Assembly: GCF_024435355.1 (NCBI RefSeq)
Contig: NZ_JAMJWG010000020.1
Location: forward strand, 1-64,000
Reading direction: 5' to 3'
DNA length: 64,000 nt
Source of the DNA: Streptomyces odontomachi
Lineage (GTDB): Bacteria; Actinomycetota; Actinomycetes; Streptomycetales; Streptomycetaceae
In this document: in pieces, positions 15,431 through 24,217 of the stretch
Layout of the letters: each line of letters opens with the position of its first letter
How positions within the stretch are numbered: position 1 is the stretch's first letter
The notes under the pieces: model-generated
What the model saw: only the letters and a program-made list of their open reading frames with translations
What the model was told of the DNA's origin: nothing
Databases searched by the model: none
Translations under genes and position numbers: made by a program

Positions 15431-17040
15431 CGGACGTACCCCGCGTGCGTGATGCGGACCAGTCCGTCGCCGTAGACGCTGATGCCGGAGACGTTCTCTG
15501 CGGCCACCACGTAGTTCTTCTGTCGGTAGACGTAGATGAGGGTGTGCTGGTCGGCCACGGCCTTGGTGAGTTGGCCGTAGATGGCCGCGCGGCGCTTGGG
15601 GTCGGACTCGGTGCGGCCGCGCTCGATGAGGTGGTCGACGGTCTTGTCGGAGAACCCGTAGGCGTTCATCGCGGCACGGGTCTGGAGGAAGCTGGCGATG
15701 TTGCCGTCCGGGTCGAGCCGTCCCGACCAGCCGCTGGTGAAGGCGTCGTAGTGCCCGTCGTCGGTGTCGGCGAGCATGGAGGCGTACTCCATGGGCCGCA
15801 GCGAGACGTCGAAGCCGGCCTCCTTGGCCATGGCCTGCACGACCTGGCCGAACCGGTTGGTCTGCGGGTCGTTGGCCATCTTCATCTCGACGTGCACGGG
15901 GGTGTGCACTCCGGCCGCCTTCAGCAGCGCCCGCGCGCGCGTGACGTCCCGGCCGGGGCACTTGGTCGCCGGCATTCCGGGGGCGATGGCGGAGGCGGGC
16001 GCGATGGGCCCGCAGGCGGGTTCGTACATGCCCTGGAAGACGACCTTGTTGATCAGCTGGCGGTCCAGGGAGAGCTCGAACGCCTCGCGTATGCGCACGT
16101 CGCGCTGGAACGGGCTGTCGACGGGGCCGGGCGGCTGGCCGAGTCCCTTGGCGTTGCCGACGTTCAGCCCGATGCCCTGGTAGCCGAGCGAGGGGGAGTT
16201 GAAGAGTTGCAGCTTCGGCTCGGTCAGGGCGCTCTGCACGTCGACGGGGGTCATCTGGTCGCCGACCTGGATGTCGCCGGAGCGCAGGTTCGCCAGCCGG
16301 ACGGTGCCGTCCGGGATGGGCTTGTAGACGACCCGGTCCAGGTGGATCTTCTTGGCGTCGTAGTAGTGCGGGTCCTTGTCGAGCACGATGCGGTCGCCGC
16401 CGACCCGCTCGGCGTACTTGAACGCACCGACGCACGACGGGTGGTTGGTGAAGTTCTTGCCGTACTTCTTCAGCGCGGTGGGCGACATCACCATGCCGGA
16501 GCGGTCCGCGAGGACGGCGGTGAGCGGCACGTACGGCTGCTTGAGGGTGAGCCGGACGGTGTAACGACCGGTCGCCTCGGCGCTCTTGAGCGGGGACAGC
16601 TCGGTGGCACGTGCCGAGCCGGCCAGGTCGCGGTCGCGCAGCAGCGAAGTGACGACGGCAGCGGCGTCCAGGTGGGTGCCGTCGCTGAAGGTGAGGTCCG
16701 GGCGGACCGAGAACGTGACGGTGCGACCGTCGGACGAGGTCTTCGGCAGTGCGGTGGCGAGCTGGGGGATGATCTTGCCCTGCTGGTCGACGTCGTACAA
16801 CTTCTCGCACATGGCGGCGAAGACGGTACGGCCCACCAGGGTCTGGGCGAGCGTGGGGTCCAGCTTGTCGGGGTCGGCGTTGAGCGCCACCGTGAGGGTG
16901 CCGCCGTCGCGCACCGGACGATCGTCGGTCATCCGCTCCGCACCGACCTGGGTCGCCGAGGTCCGTAGGGAGCCGCACCCTGCCGTCAGGGTCATGACCA
17001 GCGCGGCCGTGGCCGCGAGGGCTGTTCGGCGCAAAGGCAC
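15427..17040 (-). CDS. oppA: Oligopeptide ABC transporter substrate-binding lipoprotein (family 5)
   Basis: A 537-residue lipoprotein. The signal peptide MPLRRTALAATAALVMTLTAGCG ends in a lipobox. The mature protein has GGTLTVALNADPDKLDPTLA and ADGLTFSDG-like blocks of family 5 extracellular solute-binding proteins. It captures the solute outside the membrane for OppBC. The start is GTG at 17040, with GGAGG 4 bases upstream; a much longer open frame upstream lacks a plausible start. First gene of the operon. The exact solute (peptide, nickel or other) cannot be read from sequence. Confidence 0.88.
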   Translation of the reverse strand: MPLRRTALAATAALVMTLTAGCGSLRTSATQVGAERMTDDRPVRDGGTLTVALNADPDKLDPTLAQTLVGRTVFAAMCEKLYDVDQQGKIIPQLATALPKTSSDGRTVTFSVRPDLTFSDGTHLDAAAVVTSLLRDRDLAGSARATELSPLKSAEATGRYTVRLTLKQPYVPLTAVLADRSGMVMSPTALKKYGKNFTNHPSCVGAFKYAERVGGDRIVLDKDPHYYDAKKIHLDRVVYKPIPDGTVRLANLRSGDIQVGDQMTPVDVQSALTEPKLQLFNSPSLGYQGIGLNVGNAKGLGQPPGPVDSPFQRDVRIREAFELSLDRQLINKVVFQGMYEPACGPIAPASAIAPGMPATKCPGRDVTRARALLKAAGVHTPVHVEMKMANDPQTNRFGQVVQAMAKEAGFDVSLRPMEYASMLADTDDGHYDAFTSGWSGRLDPDGNIASFLQTRAAMNAYGFSDKTVDHLIERGRTESDPKRRAAIYGQLTKAVADQHTLIYVYRQKNYVVAAENVSGISVYGDGLVRITHAGYVR

Positions 17041-17490
17041 GCCACCTCCGCGTGAAGTGATCGGACGTACTGGGGGGAACTGCTGGGGGGGGACAACGGG
17101 GGGGACAGCGAAGAACCTGATCACGTGCGATCGACGGTGATGTTGCGCGATCAAGGAATACCGCAGAACGTATTTCGCATACAGTCCCGCGCACAAGGGG
17201 CAACCAGGTCACGAACTGGCTTTTGCGTGAACATTGAACTTTCGGCACGGCAGAGGGTGCCCGTCACGCACGCGACCGGCAGTCCGTGCAGGATACGACA
17301 GGATCCGGAACAGATCCGTCCGGTACGCTCAGGCCCCTGACCGGACGCTTTCGCACCGGACCGTCGTCGCGCGTCTCGCGCGGGGGCGGGTTTTCGCAGC
17401 GGACGTCCTGCGTGCCGGCTCACCGGCAGGCCCGCCCGCGCCCTGGGCCCGTCCCAGGGTGCCGGCCGGGTCGGCCGAGCCCCGGGCCGG
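17041..17490. other. Intergenic region upstream of the opp operon
   Basis: 450 bases without a supported gene. The stretch 17100-17260 is clearly less GC-rich than its surroundings and should hold the opp promoter on the minus strand; a TTGTGC-N17-ATACGT arrangement is visible but weak. The remaining part, 17270-17490, shows nothing that I recognise. Confidence 0.4.
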
Positions 17491-17739
17491 TCAGCCCATG
17501 TAGCCCTCGACCTGGCCGCTGGAGCGAGGCCGCGCGGCGTTGGGGTCCTGGCCGCTCGCGCGCAGGGCGCGCCGGCGACGCAGCAGGTCCCAGCACTGGT
17601 CCCGCTCGACCTCGACGGCCTTCAGTTGCCGCCGCTCGCTCTCGGCGCTGATCTCGTCCCGCTCCCGGCTGCCGCGCAGCTCGCGCTCCTGCTCGACCAG
17701 GGCCCGGATGCGGCCGAGCACCTCCGACTCGGATGCCAC
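17491..17739 (-). CDS. DUF2630 family protein
   Basis: An 82-residue protein: EVLGRIRALVEQERELR, a charged helical middle, then VERDQCWDLLRRRRALRASG and a VEGYMG end. This matches the DUF2630 family of small actinobacterial proteins of unknown function. The start is GTG at 17739, with GGGAGG about 9 bases upstream. It is probably all helical with coiled-coil character. Monocistronic, downstream of the chitinase operon but separated from it by two hairpins. Confidence 0.8.
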   Translation of the reverse strand: MASESEVLGRIRALVEQERELRGSRERDEISAESERRQLKAVEVERDQCWDLLRRRRALRASGQDPNAARPRSSGQVEGYMG

Positions 17740-17909
17740 CGCGACACACCTCCCGGATACCGGTCGTCCCGCCTCGCCGGTCAGCCGTCCTGACCGCGGC
17801 CCACGGCCGCGCCGCGACCGGCGTACCGCGGCCGGCGCCCTTCGTGGGCGCCTCCCGACTACCCCGCAGCACGCCGCCCAACCACGCCGGACGGCCCCGG
17901 GTGCACCGG

Positions 17910-17950
17910 CGGGCGCCGGGCGCCGGCGAACACTGCTCGCCCGGCGCCCG
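17910..17950. terminator. GC hairpin between the chitinase and DUF2630 genes
   Basis: A perfect 13-bp stem (CGGGCGCCGGGCG at 17910-17922, pairing with 17938-17950). Second of two adjacent hairpins downstream of the chitinase gene. Confidence 0.5.
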
Positions 17951-17970
17951 GCGATCTTCACTCGGCGCCG

Positions 17971-18001
17971 GTGTACGGGGTGACCGCGCCACCCCGTACA
18001 C
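17971..18001 (-). terminator. Terminator of the GH16-chitinase operon
   Basis: A perfect 12-bp stem (GTGTACGGGGTG at 17971-17982, pairing with 17990-18001) with a 7-base loop, starting 10 bases past the chitinase stop. Confidence 0.7.
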
Positions 18002-18011
18002 CGCGCGGCCG

Positions 18012-19409
18012 TCACCCGCCGTACTGGGCGAAGACCCGGGTGAAGTCCCAGTTGCTCTGGCTGACGCCGGAGCAGGTGTCGGCACCGCCGCCCGTGCAGG
18101 GGCGGTCACGGTTGACCGACCAGAAGGTCAGCCGCGCGAGGTGGTGCTGCTGGGCGTAGCCGAGGATGGTCTGGAAGTCGGACACCGTGACGGTCTCGCT
18201 GTTGTCGGTGACCCCGTTCATGGACGAGATGCCGCTGTGCCGGTACGCCTCGTCGTCGCTGTAGCCGTACGCGTTCTTGAGGGCGTTCTTCAGGCCGTCC
18301 GCCGCCTGCTTGGTGAGCTGGCCCATGTTCTGGCCGGCGCCGCCGAAGTCGAACGGCATGATCGTCCAGCCGTCGACGGTCAGGCCGGACTGCGCGCCCC
18401 GGTTGATCAGGCTGGTGTCCGGGCCGCTCTGGCCGGTGCCGAAGGTGACGAACACCTTGATGCCCGGGTTGTTGGCCTTGATCGTCTTCAGGGCGTCCAC
18501 GGTGCGCTGCTGGGTGGCGCCGTCGCTGTAGGCGTCGGCCTCGATGTCGATGTCGATGGCCTTCAGCCCGTAGGCGTTGATCACCTTCTGGTAGGCCGCG
18601 GCCAGCTCGCTCGCGCTGGAGCAGGAGCTCTCCAGCTTGTTGCCGCTCCAGCCGCCGAAGGACGCGACGACGTCACCGCCGGCGCCGCGCACGGTGTTGA
18701 TGGTCTGCTGGTCCACTCCCCCGGTCAGCGCCCGGCCGCCGTCCCACTGGGGGTTGCAGTAGCCGTTGCTGAGCACGAAGGCGAGGGTGAACCACTTGAC
18801 GCCGGTGGCGCTCATGACGGTGCCGGGGTTCGGCGGGCTGCCCCAGCCCTCGTAGAGGTAGGGCGCGACGGCCATGGCGCCGGTGCCCGGGGTGCTGCCA
18901 CCGCCGGTGGCGGGCGCGGTCCACTTCTGGTTGGAGGCACCGGTGCAGGTCCAGATCTGCAACCGGGTGCCGTTCGCCGAGTTGCCGTCGGTCACGTCCA
19001 GGCACTTGTCGGCCTGGGTGTTGACGATGTCGTGGGCCGCGTTCGCGTTCCACTTCTGGTTGGCGCCGCCGGTGCAGTCCCACAGCTGCACCTTGGCGCC
19101 ATCGGCGGTGCCGTTGTCGACCACGTCGAGGCACTTGCCGAGGGCGCGGATGGTGCCGTCGGAGTTCACCGACCACTGCTGGGCGGCGGTGCCGTTGCAG
19201 TCGTAGAGCTGGACCGCGGCGCCGTTCGCCGAGCTCGCGGCCGCCACGTCCACGCACTTGCCGGCGAGGCCGGTGATGGTGCCGGTGTCCGCGGAGGCGG
19301 TGGGTGCCTGGATCATGCCCAGGGCGAGCAGCGGCGCCACGAGCAGCGGCAGCAGGCGTACGGATCTGCTGCCCGAGCGTCTGAGGAATCCGGTGCGGGG
19401 CGCTCTCAT
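18012..19409 (-). CDS. Secreted GH18 chitinase with N-terminal CBM13
   Basis: 465 residues. After a twin-Arg-poor but clear signal peptide (cleavage near TASA-DTG) comes a three-lobed ricin-B-type CBM13 (about 45-170, with the repeated Q-x-W endings AAQQWS, NQKWNA and NQKWTA). A short Gly/Thr linker follows, then a GH18 barrel (about 185-465) with SFGGWSGN and the catalytic AIDIDIEAD, where Glu is the acid. It hydrolyses chitin or related N-acetylglucosamine polymers outside the cell. ATG at 19409 shares one base with the stop of the GH16 gene (TGATG), so the two are translated together. Confidence 0.9.
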   Translation of the reverse strand: MRAPRTGFLRRSGSRSVRLLPLLVAPLLALGMIQAPTASADTGTITGLAGKCVDVAAASSANGAAVQLYDCNGTAAQQWSVNSDGTIRALGKCLDVVDNGTADGAKVQLWDCTGGANQKWNANAAHDIVNTQADKCLDVTDGNSANGTRLQIWTCTGASNQKWTAPATGGGSTPGTGAMAVAPYLYEGWGSPPNPGTVMSATGVKWFTLAFVLSNGYCNPQWDGGRALTGGVDQQTINTVRGAGGDVVASFGGWSGNKLESSCSSASELAAAYQKVINAYGLKAIDIDIEADAYSDGATQQRTVDALKTIKANNPGIKVFVTFGTGQSGPDTSLINRGAQSGLTVDGWTIMPFDFGGAGQNMGQLTKQAADGLKNALKNAYGYSDDEAYRHSGISSMNGVTDNSETVTVSDFQTILGYAQQHHLARLTFWSVNRDRPCTGGGADTCSGVSQSNWDFTRVFAQYGG

Positions 19410-20677
19410 CACATCGTCCACTTCTGGTTGGAGCCGCCGGTGCAGGTCCAGATCTGCAACCGGGTGCCGTTCGCCGAGTTGTTGTCGGTCACGTCGAGAC
19501 ACTTGTTGGCCTGGAGGTTGACGATGTCGTGGGTGGACGCGTTGTAGGTCCACCTCTGGGCGCCGGTGCCGTTGCAGTCCCACAGCTGCACCTTGGCGCC
19601 GTCGGCGGTACTGCCGCTGGTCACGTCCAGGCACTTGCCGAGGGCCCGCAGGGAGTCACCGTTCACGCTCCACTGCTGGGCCGCGGTGCCGTTGCAGTCG
19701 TAGAGCTGGACCGGGGTGCCGTTCGCCGAGCTCGCGCTCGCCACGTCCACGCACTTGCCGCCGAGGCCGGTGATGGACCCACCGCCACCACCCGAGGAGC
19801 TCTCGGAGACATGCACGTAGTCGACGACGAGCTGCTGCGGGAAGGAGGTGCTGCCGTCCGGGTCGCCGGGCCAGTCACCGCCGACCGCGAGGTTCAGGAT
19901 GATGAAGAACGGCTTGTTGAACACCCACTGGTTGCTGCCGACGTCGGCCGAGGTGCGGGTCTCGTAGACGTTGCCGTCCACCGACCACTTGATCGTGTTG
20001 GGCGACCAGTCGACGGCGAAGGTGTGGAAGGCGTCGGCGAAGGCCGCACCGCCGGGCAGGGTGTATCCGGCGCCGATGCCGTTGGCGCCGGAGTAGCCGG
20101 GGCCGTGGATGGTGCCATGCACCGTGGACGGCTCCTTGCCGATGTTCTCCATGATGTCGATCTCGCCCGAGTTCGGCCAGCCGACGCTGCCGATGTCGGT
20201 GCCGAGCATCCAGAACGCCGGCCACATGCCCTGGCCCCGCGGAATCTTCATCCGCGTCTCGACGTGCCCGTACTGGGCGCTGAACTTGCCGGAGGTGTTC
20301 ATCCGGGCCGAGGTGTACTGGCAGCTGCCGTACCAGCACTGGTAGTTGTTCGGGTTCTCCTTGCGCGCGGTGATGACCAGGTGGCCCTGGCCGTCCAGCG
20401 CGGCGTTGGCGTTGCCTGCGGTGTAGTACTGCCGCTCGTGGTTGTTGCCGCTGTTGTCACCGGTCTCCAACTGCCAGCGGCCGCTGTTGACGGCGGACCC
20501 GGCCGACCCGTCGAAGTCCTCGGTGAACGTGGCCTGGAGGGCCGGCGCGGCGGTCTCGGCGGCGGAGGGCGCCGCGGTGGCCCGGTCGGCCGCCGCTGCG
20601 GCCGGGATCAGGGCGCCGGAGGCGCACAGCGCGGCGGCGGCCCAGACGAGCAGCCTGCGTCTGAGGGGAAGACGCAT
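19409..20677 (-). CDS. Secreted GH16 beta-glucanase with C-terminal CBM13
   Basis: 422 residues: signal peptide (MRLPLRRRLLVWAAAALCASG), a GH16 jelly-roll domain (about 48-285) with the catalytic GEIDIMENIG at 171-180 (Glu172 nucleophile, Asp174, Glu177 acid/base), a Ser/Gly linker and a CBM13 trefoil (about 296-422). The lack of a beta-bulge change and the WPAFWMLG block fit endo-1,3-beta-glucanase (laminarinase) activity. First gene of an operon with the chitinase, so the pair could attack fungal wall glucan and chitin together. A predicted promoter lies 170-200 bases upstream. Confidence 0.9.
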   Translation of the reverse strand: MRLPLRRRLLVWAAAALCASGALIPAAAAADRATAAPSAAETAAPALQATFTEDFDGSAGSAVNSGRWQLETGDNSGNNHERQYYTAGNANAALDGQGHLVITARKENPNNYQCWYGSCQYTSARMNTSGKFSAQYGHVETRMKIPRGQGMWPAFWMLGTDIGSVGWPNSGEIDIMENIGKEPSTVHGTIHGPGYSGANGIGAGYTLPGGAAFADAFHTFAVDWSPNTIKWSVDGNVYETRTSADVGSNQWVFNKPFFIILNLAVGGDWPGDPDGSTSFPQQLVVDYVHVSESSSGGGGGSITGLGGKCVDVASASSANGTPVQLYDCNGTAAQQWSVNGDSLRALGKCLDVTSGSTADGAKVQLWDCNGTGAQRWTYNASTHDIVNLQANKCLDVTDNNSANGTRLQIWTCTGGSNQKWTM

Positions 20678-20840
20678 GGGGCATCACATCGCTTTCGGTG
20701 AGAGGGGCATGGCCGGTGACTCTGGTCATGGCCGAGGCTTCGAGGCTGATCATGCCCATGACATGCGCAAGCGGGCAGGCGGCAGCCACGGTGCGAGCCA
20801 TGCGTGAGAGCCGCGCGGAGAACATGTGACGCTACTTACT

Positions 20841-20851
20841 TCAAGCGTTGA
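20841..20851. promoter_or_regulatory. Dyad at the GH16 promoter, possible operator
   Basis: TCAAGCGTTGA is an inverted repeat (TCAA-GCG-TTGA) that abuts the -10 element of the predicted GH16 promoter on its downstream side. It is placed where a repressor would block transcription. No known regulon box was matched; in particular it is not the DasR site. Confidence 0.4.
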
Positions 20852-20879
20852 TTTAAGGCCCCCCTCAAGGGGCCGTCAA
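20851..20879 (-). promoter_or_regulatory. Predicted sigma-70-type promoter for the GH16-chitinase operon
   Basis: On the minus strand: -35 TTGACG (20874-20879), a 17-base spacer that itself forms a GGCCCC/GGGGCC dyad, and -10 TTAAAT (20851-20856). It implies a 5' leader of about 165 bases. Confidence 0.5.
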
Positions 20880-20990
20880 GGTATACGTCTGGACCAATTC
20901 CCCCAGAGGTCCGGAAGGTTGACCACTTTTCGCCAGACTCGACCCTCCGGACGGGCACCCAACGGTGCCAAGCAGGTGGTCGTCAAGGGG

Positions 20991-21019
20991 TTGACCGGAC
21001 GCGATGCGCCTCCTACATT
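20991..21019 (+). promoter_or_regulatory. Predicted sigma-70-type promoter of the sugar ABC operon
   Basis: -35 TTGACC (20991-20996), exactly 17 bases, then -10 TACATT (21014-21019). It lies about 65 bases ahead of the binding-protein start. Confidence 0.6.
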
Positions 21020-21044
21020 CCTCGCACCTTCCGAGGTACATCGA

Positions 21045-21059
21045 TTAACCACTCGTTAA
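21045..21059. promoter_or_regulatory. Operator-like dyad of the sugar ABC operon
   Basis: TTAAC-CACTC-GTTAA is a hyphenated inverted repeat just downstream of the predicted start of transcription and before the ribosome site. The LacI-type regulator encoded in the same operon is the natural candidate to bind it (inference). Confidence 0.45.
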
Positions 21060-21083
21060 CCGCCTGGTTGGAGGCACCCCGTC

Positions 21084-22373
21084 GTGCGCGCACCGCTGAC
21101 TCGGCGCGGCCTGTTCGCCGCCGGTACCGGCCTCACCGCCGCTGCCGCTCTGCCTGCCCTGTCCGGCTGCTCCGCGCTGGCAGCGGCGGACTCCGATCCC
21201 GACACCCTCGTCGTGCACACCCAACTCGGCACCACCGCCACCGGCTCGCCGAGCTATCTCGCGGCCGTGCAGCGGTTCCACGAGGAGCATCCGGGGATCA
21301 CCGTCAAGAACCTCATCAACGGCGACGACCTCGCGCAGGTCTACGAGACCTCGCGGCTGGCCCGCAAGGAGGCCGACGTCGTCATGGTGAACCTCTACGA
21401 CAAGACGCTGGCGTGGACGGAGGTCGGCGCCACCGTCGACGTCGAGCACTACCTGGACGCCTGGGGGCTGCGCGAGCGCGTGCTGCCCGCCGCGCTCCGC
21501 GACTGGACCGACGACAAGGGCCGGCTGAGGGCCTTCCCCTACTTCGCCACCAACTGGCCCGTCGCCTACAACCATGCCCTGCTGGAGCGCGCCGGCGTCG
21601 ACCGGATCCCCACCACCGGGGACGAGTTGATCGGCGCCGCCCGCAAGCTGCGCGCCAAGGGGATCGCGCCCGTGACGGTCGGCGGCAACGACTGGACCGG
21701 GCAGAAGCTGCTCGCCCAGATCATCCAGACCTTCCTGACCGAGGAGGAGGCCCGGCATGCCTACGCCACCGGGGACTTCGGCAGCAGGGGCGTGCGGGAG
21801 GGCATCGACTACTTCGTGACGCTGCGGGACGCGGGGGTGTTCTCCGACAAGGCGCAGGGACTGACGTCGGACTCGATGAACACCCAGTTCAACACGGGTG
21901 CGGCGGCCGTCGAGTCGGCGATGTCGTCGGCGCTTGCGCAGGTGCCGGAGAAGGTGGGGCGGCACACCGAGGTGGGCGGCTGGCCGCTGGCCGACGGCGC
22001 CGTGCACGACAGGCCCACCATCCTGCGGGCCTACACCCTGATCGGATTCTGGATCAGCCCGAACGGCACCAGGAAGATCGACCACGTCGAGAGGTTCCTG
22101 CGCTTCATGTACCGCCCCGACACGGTCGCGCGGTTCATCCGGGAGAGCGGCCGCGACATGGCGCTGCGCTCCGACGCCCTCAGCACCCGCTTCCCGCTCG
22201 TCGGCGCCGCCCAACGGCTGGGGTCCGGCGTGAGCCAGGTGCTGCTGCCGGACGTGTACGTCCCGCCCACCGCGTCCCAGCCGCTGATCACCGCCACCAG
22301 CACCTCCTTCACCCGCGGGGTCGGCGCCGCCAAGGTGCGCGCCGCGCTCGAAGCCGCCTACCGCTCGGCGTGA
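21084..22373 (+). CDS. Sugar ABC transporter substrate-binding lipoprotein
   Basis: A 429-residue family 1 solute-binding protein. The signal sequence MRAPLTRRGLFAAGTGLTAAAALPALSGCS carries a twin-arginine-like RRGLF and an LSGC lipobox, so it is an exported lipoprotein. The mature part has EEHPGITVKNL and LTAGT-like blocks of CUT1 sugar-binding proteins. GTG start with GGAGG upstream. First gene of an operon with two permeases, a LacI regulator and a glycoside hydrolase, which implies an oligosaccharide substrate. The ATPase is missing and is likely supplied elsewhere by an MsiK-type protein, as is usual in Streptomyces. Confidence 0.88.
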   Translation: MRAPLTRRGLFAAGTGLTAAAALPALSGCSALAAADSDPDTLVVHTQLGTTATGSPSYLAAVQRFHEEHPGITVKNLINGDDLAQVYETSRLARKEADVVMVNLYDKTLAWTEVGATVDVEHYLDAWGLRERVLPAALRDWTDDKGRLRAFPYFATNWPVAYNHALLERAGVDRIPTTGDELIGAARKLRAKGIAPVTVGGNDWTGQKLLAQIIQTFLTEEEARHAYATGDFGSRGVREGIDYFVTLRDAGVFSDKAQGLTSDSMNTQFNTGAAAVESAMSSALAQVPEKVGRHTEVGGWPLADGAVHDRPTILRAYTLIGFWISPNGTRKIDHVERFLRFMYRPDTVARFIRESGRDMALRSDALSTRFPLVGAAQRLGSGVSQVLLPDVYVPPTASQPLITATSTSFTRGVGAAKVRAALEAAYRSA

Positions 22374-22434
22374 ACCGCCTTCCCCCTCGCCTCGAACCTC
22401 AACTCGAAGAGCCCCAGCCCACGGGAGCCCCCTC

Positions 22435-23373
22435 ATGACGACGTTGACGCCGCTGCCGGACCACACCGCGGTCCGCCCGCCCGGCGCGCCCCTGCCCGGC
22501 GCCGGTCGCGGACCGCGCCGGCAGGGCGGCACGATCCTCGCGGTGCCCGCCCTGGTCTGGTACCTGGTCTTCATGATCGGCCCGCTGGTCGCCATCTTCG
22601 TGGTCGCCGCGCTGCGCTGGCCGGGCATGCTCCAGCCGGTGTCCTTCGCCGGGCTCGGCAACGTGCGCACGGTGCTGGCCGACCCGGTCTTCTGGGACGC
22701 GGTGCGCAACACCGCCGTCCAGCTGGTCGTGGCACTGCCGATCATGATCGGGTGCGCCTACATGCTGGGCTACTACGTCGCGCAGCGGCCGCCCGGCCAC
22801 CGGATCATCCGCTATCTGCTCTTCGTCCCCGGCCTGATCTCGACCCCGGCCAAGGCGATGGTGTTCTACGCGGCGCTGTCCCCGGACGGGCTCGTCAACG
22901 GCGCGCTGAAGTCGGCGGGCCTCGGCTCGCTCACCGACGCCTGGCTCGCCTCGCCGTCGACGGCCCTGGCGTGCCTGATCGCGTTGGACGTCTGGAGCGG
23001 GATCGGGTTCACCGCGGTGCTGTTCGCCGCCCGGCTGGGGAGCGTCCCGGACGAGCTCGGCGAGGCGGCCCAGCTGGACGGTGCCGGGCACTGGCGGACC
23101 ATGTGGCGCATCCACTGGCCGGTGATACGCGACTACACCGGCGTCGTCACCATGCTCCAGTTCCTGTGGACGCTGTTCGGCTCCGCCCAGCACGTGCTGC
23201 TGCTCACCCAGGGCGGCCCCGGCACCTCGTCCACCACGCTGTCCTTCCTCGTGTACCAGAAGGCCTTCATCGCGGCCGACCTCGGCTACAGCCAGACCGT
23301 CGGCGTGCTCCTCTTCCTGGTCGGGCTCGCCGGGCTGCTCGCCATCCGCCGCGCGTTCCGCCAAACCTACTGA
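22435..23373 (+). CDS. Sugar ABC transporter permease, MalF type
   Basis: A 312-residue membrane protein with about six helices after a Pro-rich cytoplasmic start. The EAA loop ELGEAAQLDGAGHWRTMWRIHWP matches CUT1 permeases and is the docking site for the shared ATPase. It lies 61 bases after the binding protein, on the same strand. Confidence 0.9.
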   Translation: MTTLTPLPDHTAVRPPGAPLPGAGRGPRRQGGTILAVPALVWYLVFMIGPLVAIFVVAALRWPGMLQPVSFAGLGNVRTVLADPVFWDAVRNTAVQLVVALPIMIGCAYMLGYYVAQRPPGHRIIRYLLFVPGLISTPAKAMVFYAALSPDGLVNGALKSAGLGSLTDAWLASPSTALACLIALDVWSGIGFTAVLFAARLGSVPDELGEAAQLDGAGHWRTMWRIHWPVIRDYTGVVTMLQFLWTLFGSAQHVLLLTQGGPGTSSTTLSFLVYQKAFIAADLGYSQTVGVLLFLVGLAGLLAIRRAFRQTY

Positions 23374-23389
23374 GATCGGAGCGGACCAC

Positions 23390-24217
23390 ATGAAGTTCAG
23401 CAAGCGCTGGCTGCCCGCGCACCTGCTGGTGTGGCTCTACGCGGTGCTGTTGGTCGTGCCGCTCTACTACTTCGTCGCGTCCGCGTTCAAGACCAACGAA
23501 GAGATCTTCGGCCACCCCTTCGCGCTGCCGCACTCCCTTCGCCTCGGCAACTTCGAGACCGCGTTCACCAGCGCCGACCTGGGCCTCGCCGTCGTCAACT
23601 CGGCGCTGGTGACGGTGGTGTCCCTGGCGCTGACGCTGCTGCTCGCGCTGCCGGCGGCGTTCGCGCTCGCCCGGTCGACGGGGCGGTGGGCCGCGGCGCT
23701 GGAGAAGGTCTTCGCGCTGGGATTCCTGATCCCCACCTTCGCGGCGCTCTTCCCGACCTTCCTGCTGGCCGCGGCGACCGGTCTGTTCCACACCCGCACC
23801 TTCATGATGCTCTTCCTGCCCGCGACGGCGATGCCGCTGTCGGTGGTGATCCTGGTGCAGTTCATGCGGACCGTCCCGCGCGAGATGGAGGAGGCGGCCC
23901 GCATGGACGGCGCGTCCACCTACGCCGTGCTGCGGCACGTCCACACGCCGATGTGCCTGCCCGGTATCGCCACGGTGCTGCTGCTGAACTTCCTGACCTT
24001 CTGGAACGAGTACCTGTACTCGCTGGTCATCATCGGCCCCGACCCCGCCCAGCGCACCGTGCAGGTGGCCCTGCCCACCCTGAAGGCCATCACCGGTACC
24101 GACTACGGCGTGCTCACCGCCGGCACCGTGCTGACCCTCGTACCCGTGTGGGTGGTCTACACGGTGCTCCAGAAGCGGATGCAGCAGGCGCTCGTCAGCG
24201 GCGCGGTGAAGATGTGA
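23390..24217 (+). CDS. Sugar ABC transporter permease, MalG type
   Basis: A 275-residue permease with six predicted helices. The EAA loop EMEEAARMDGASTYAVLRHVHTP and the NEYLYSLVII segment are typical of the MalG partner. It begins 16 bases after the MalF-like gene. Its stop overlaps the LacI gene start by 4 bases (GTGA). Confidence 0.9.
   Translation: MKFSKRWLPAHLLVWLYAVLLVVPLYYFVASAFKTNEEIFGHPFALPHSLRLGNFETAFTSADLGLAVVNSALVTVVSLALTLLLALPAAFALARSTGRWAAALEKVFALGFLIPTFAALFPTFLLAAATGLFHTRTFMMLFLPATAMPLSVVILVQFMRTVPREMEEAARMDGASTYAVLRHVHTPMCLPGIATVLLLNFLTFWNEYLYSLVIIGPDPAQRTVQVALPTLKAITGTDYGVLTAGTVLTLVPVWVVYTVLQKRMQQALVSGAVKM

Noticed and set aside
14468..17248. A 926-residue frame across oppB and oppA
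   Set aside because: Only its last 320 residues are a real protein (OppB); the rest is a shadow of oppA in another frame. OppB starts at ATG 15430 with a 4-base overlap.
20880..21060. Possible DasR (N-acetylglucosamine) sites near the chitinase operon
   Set aside because: Only half matches such as TGGACCAAT or TTGACCACT are present; no full ACTGGTCTAGACCAGT-like box.
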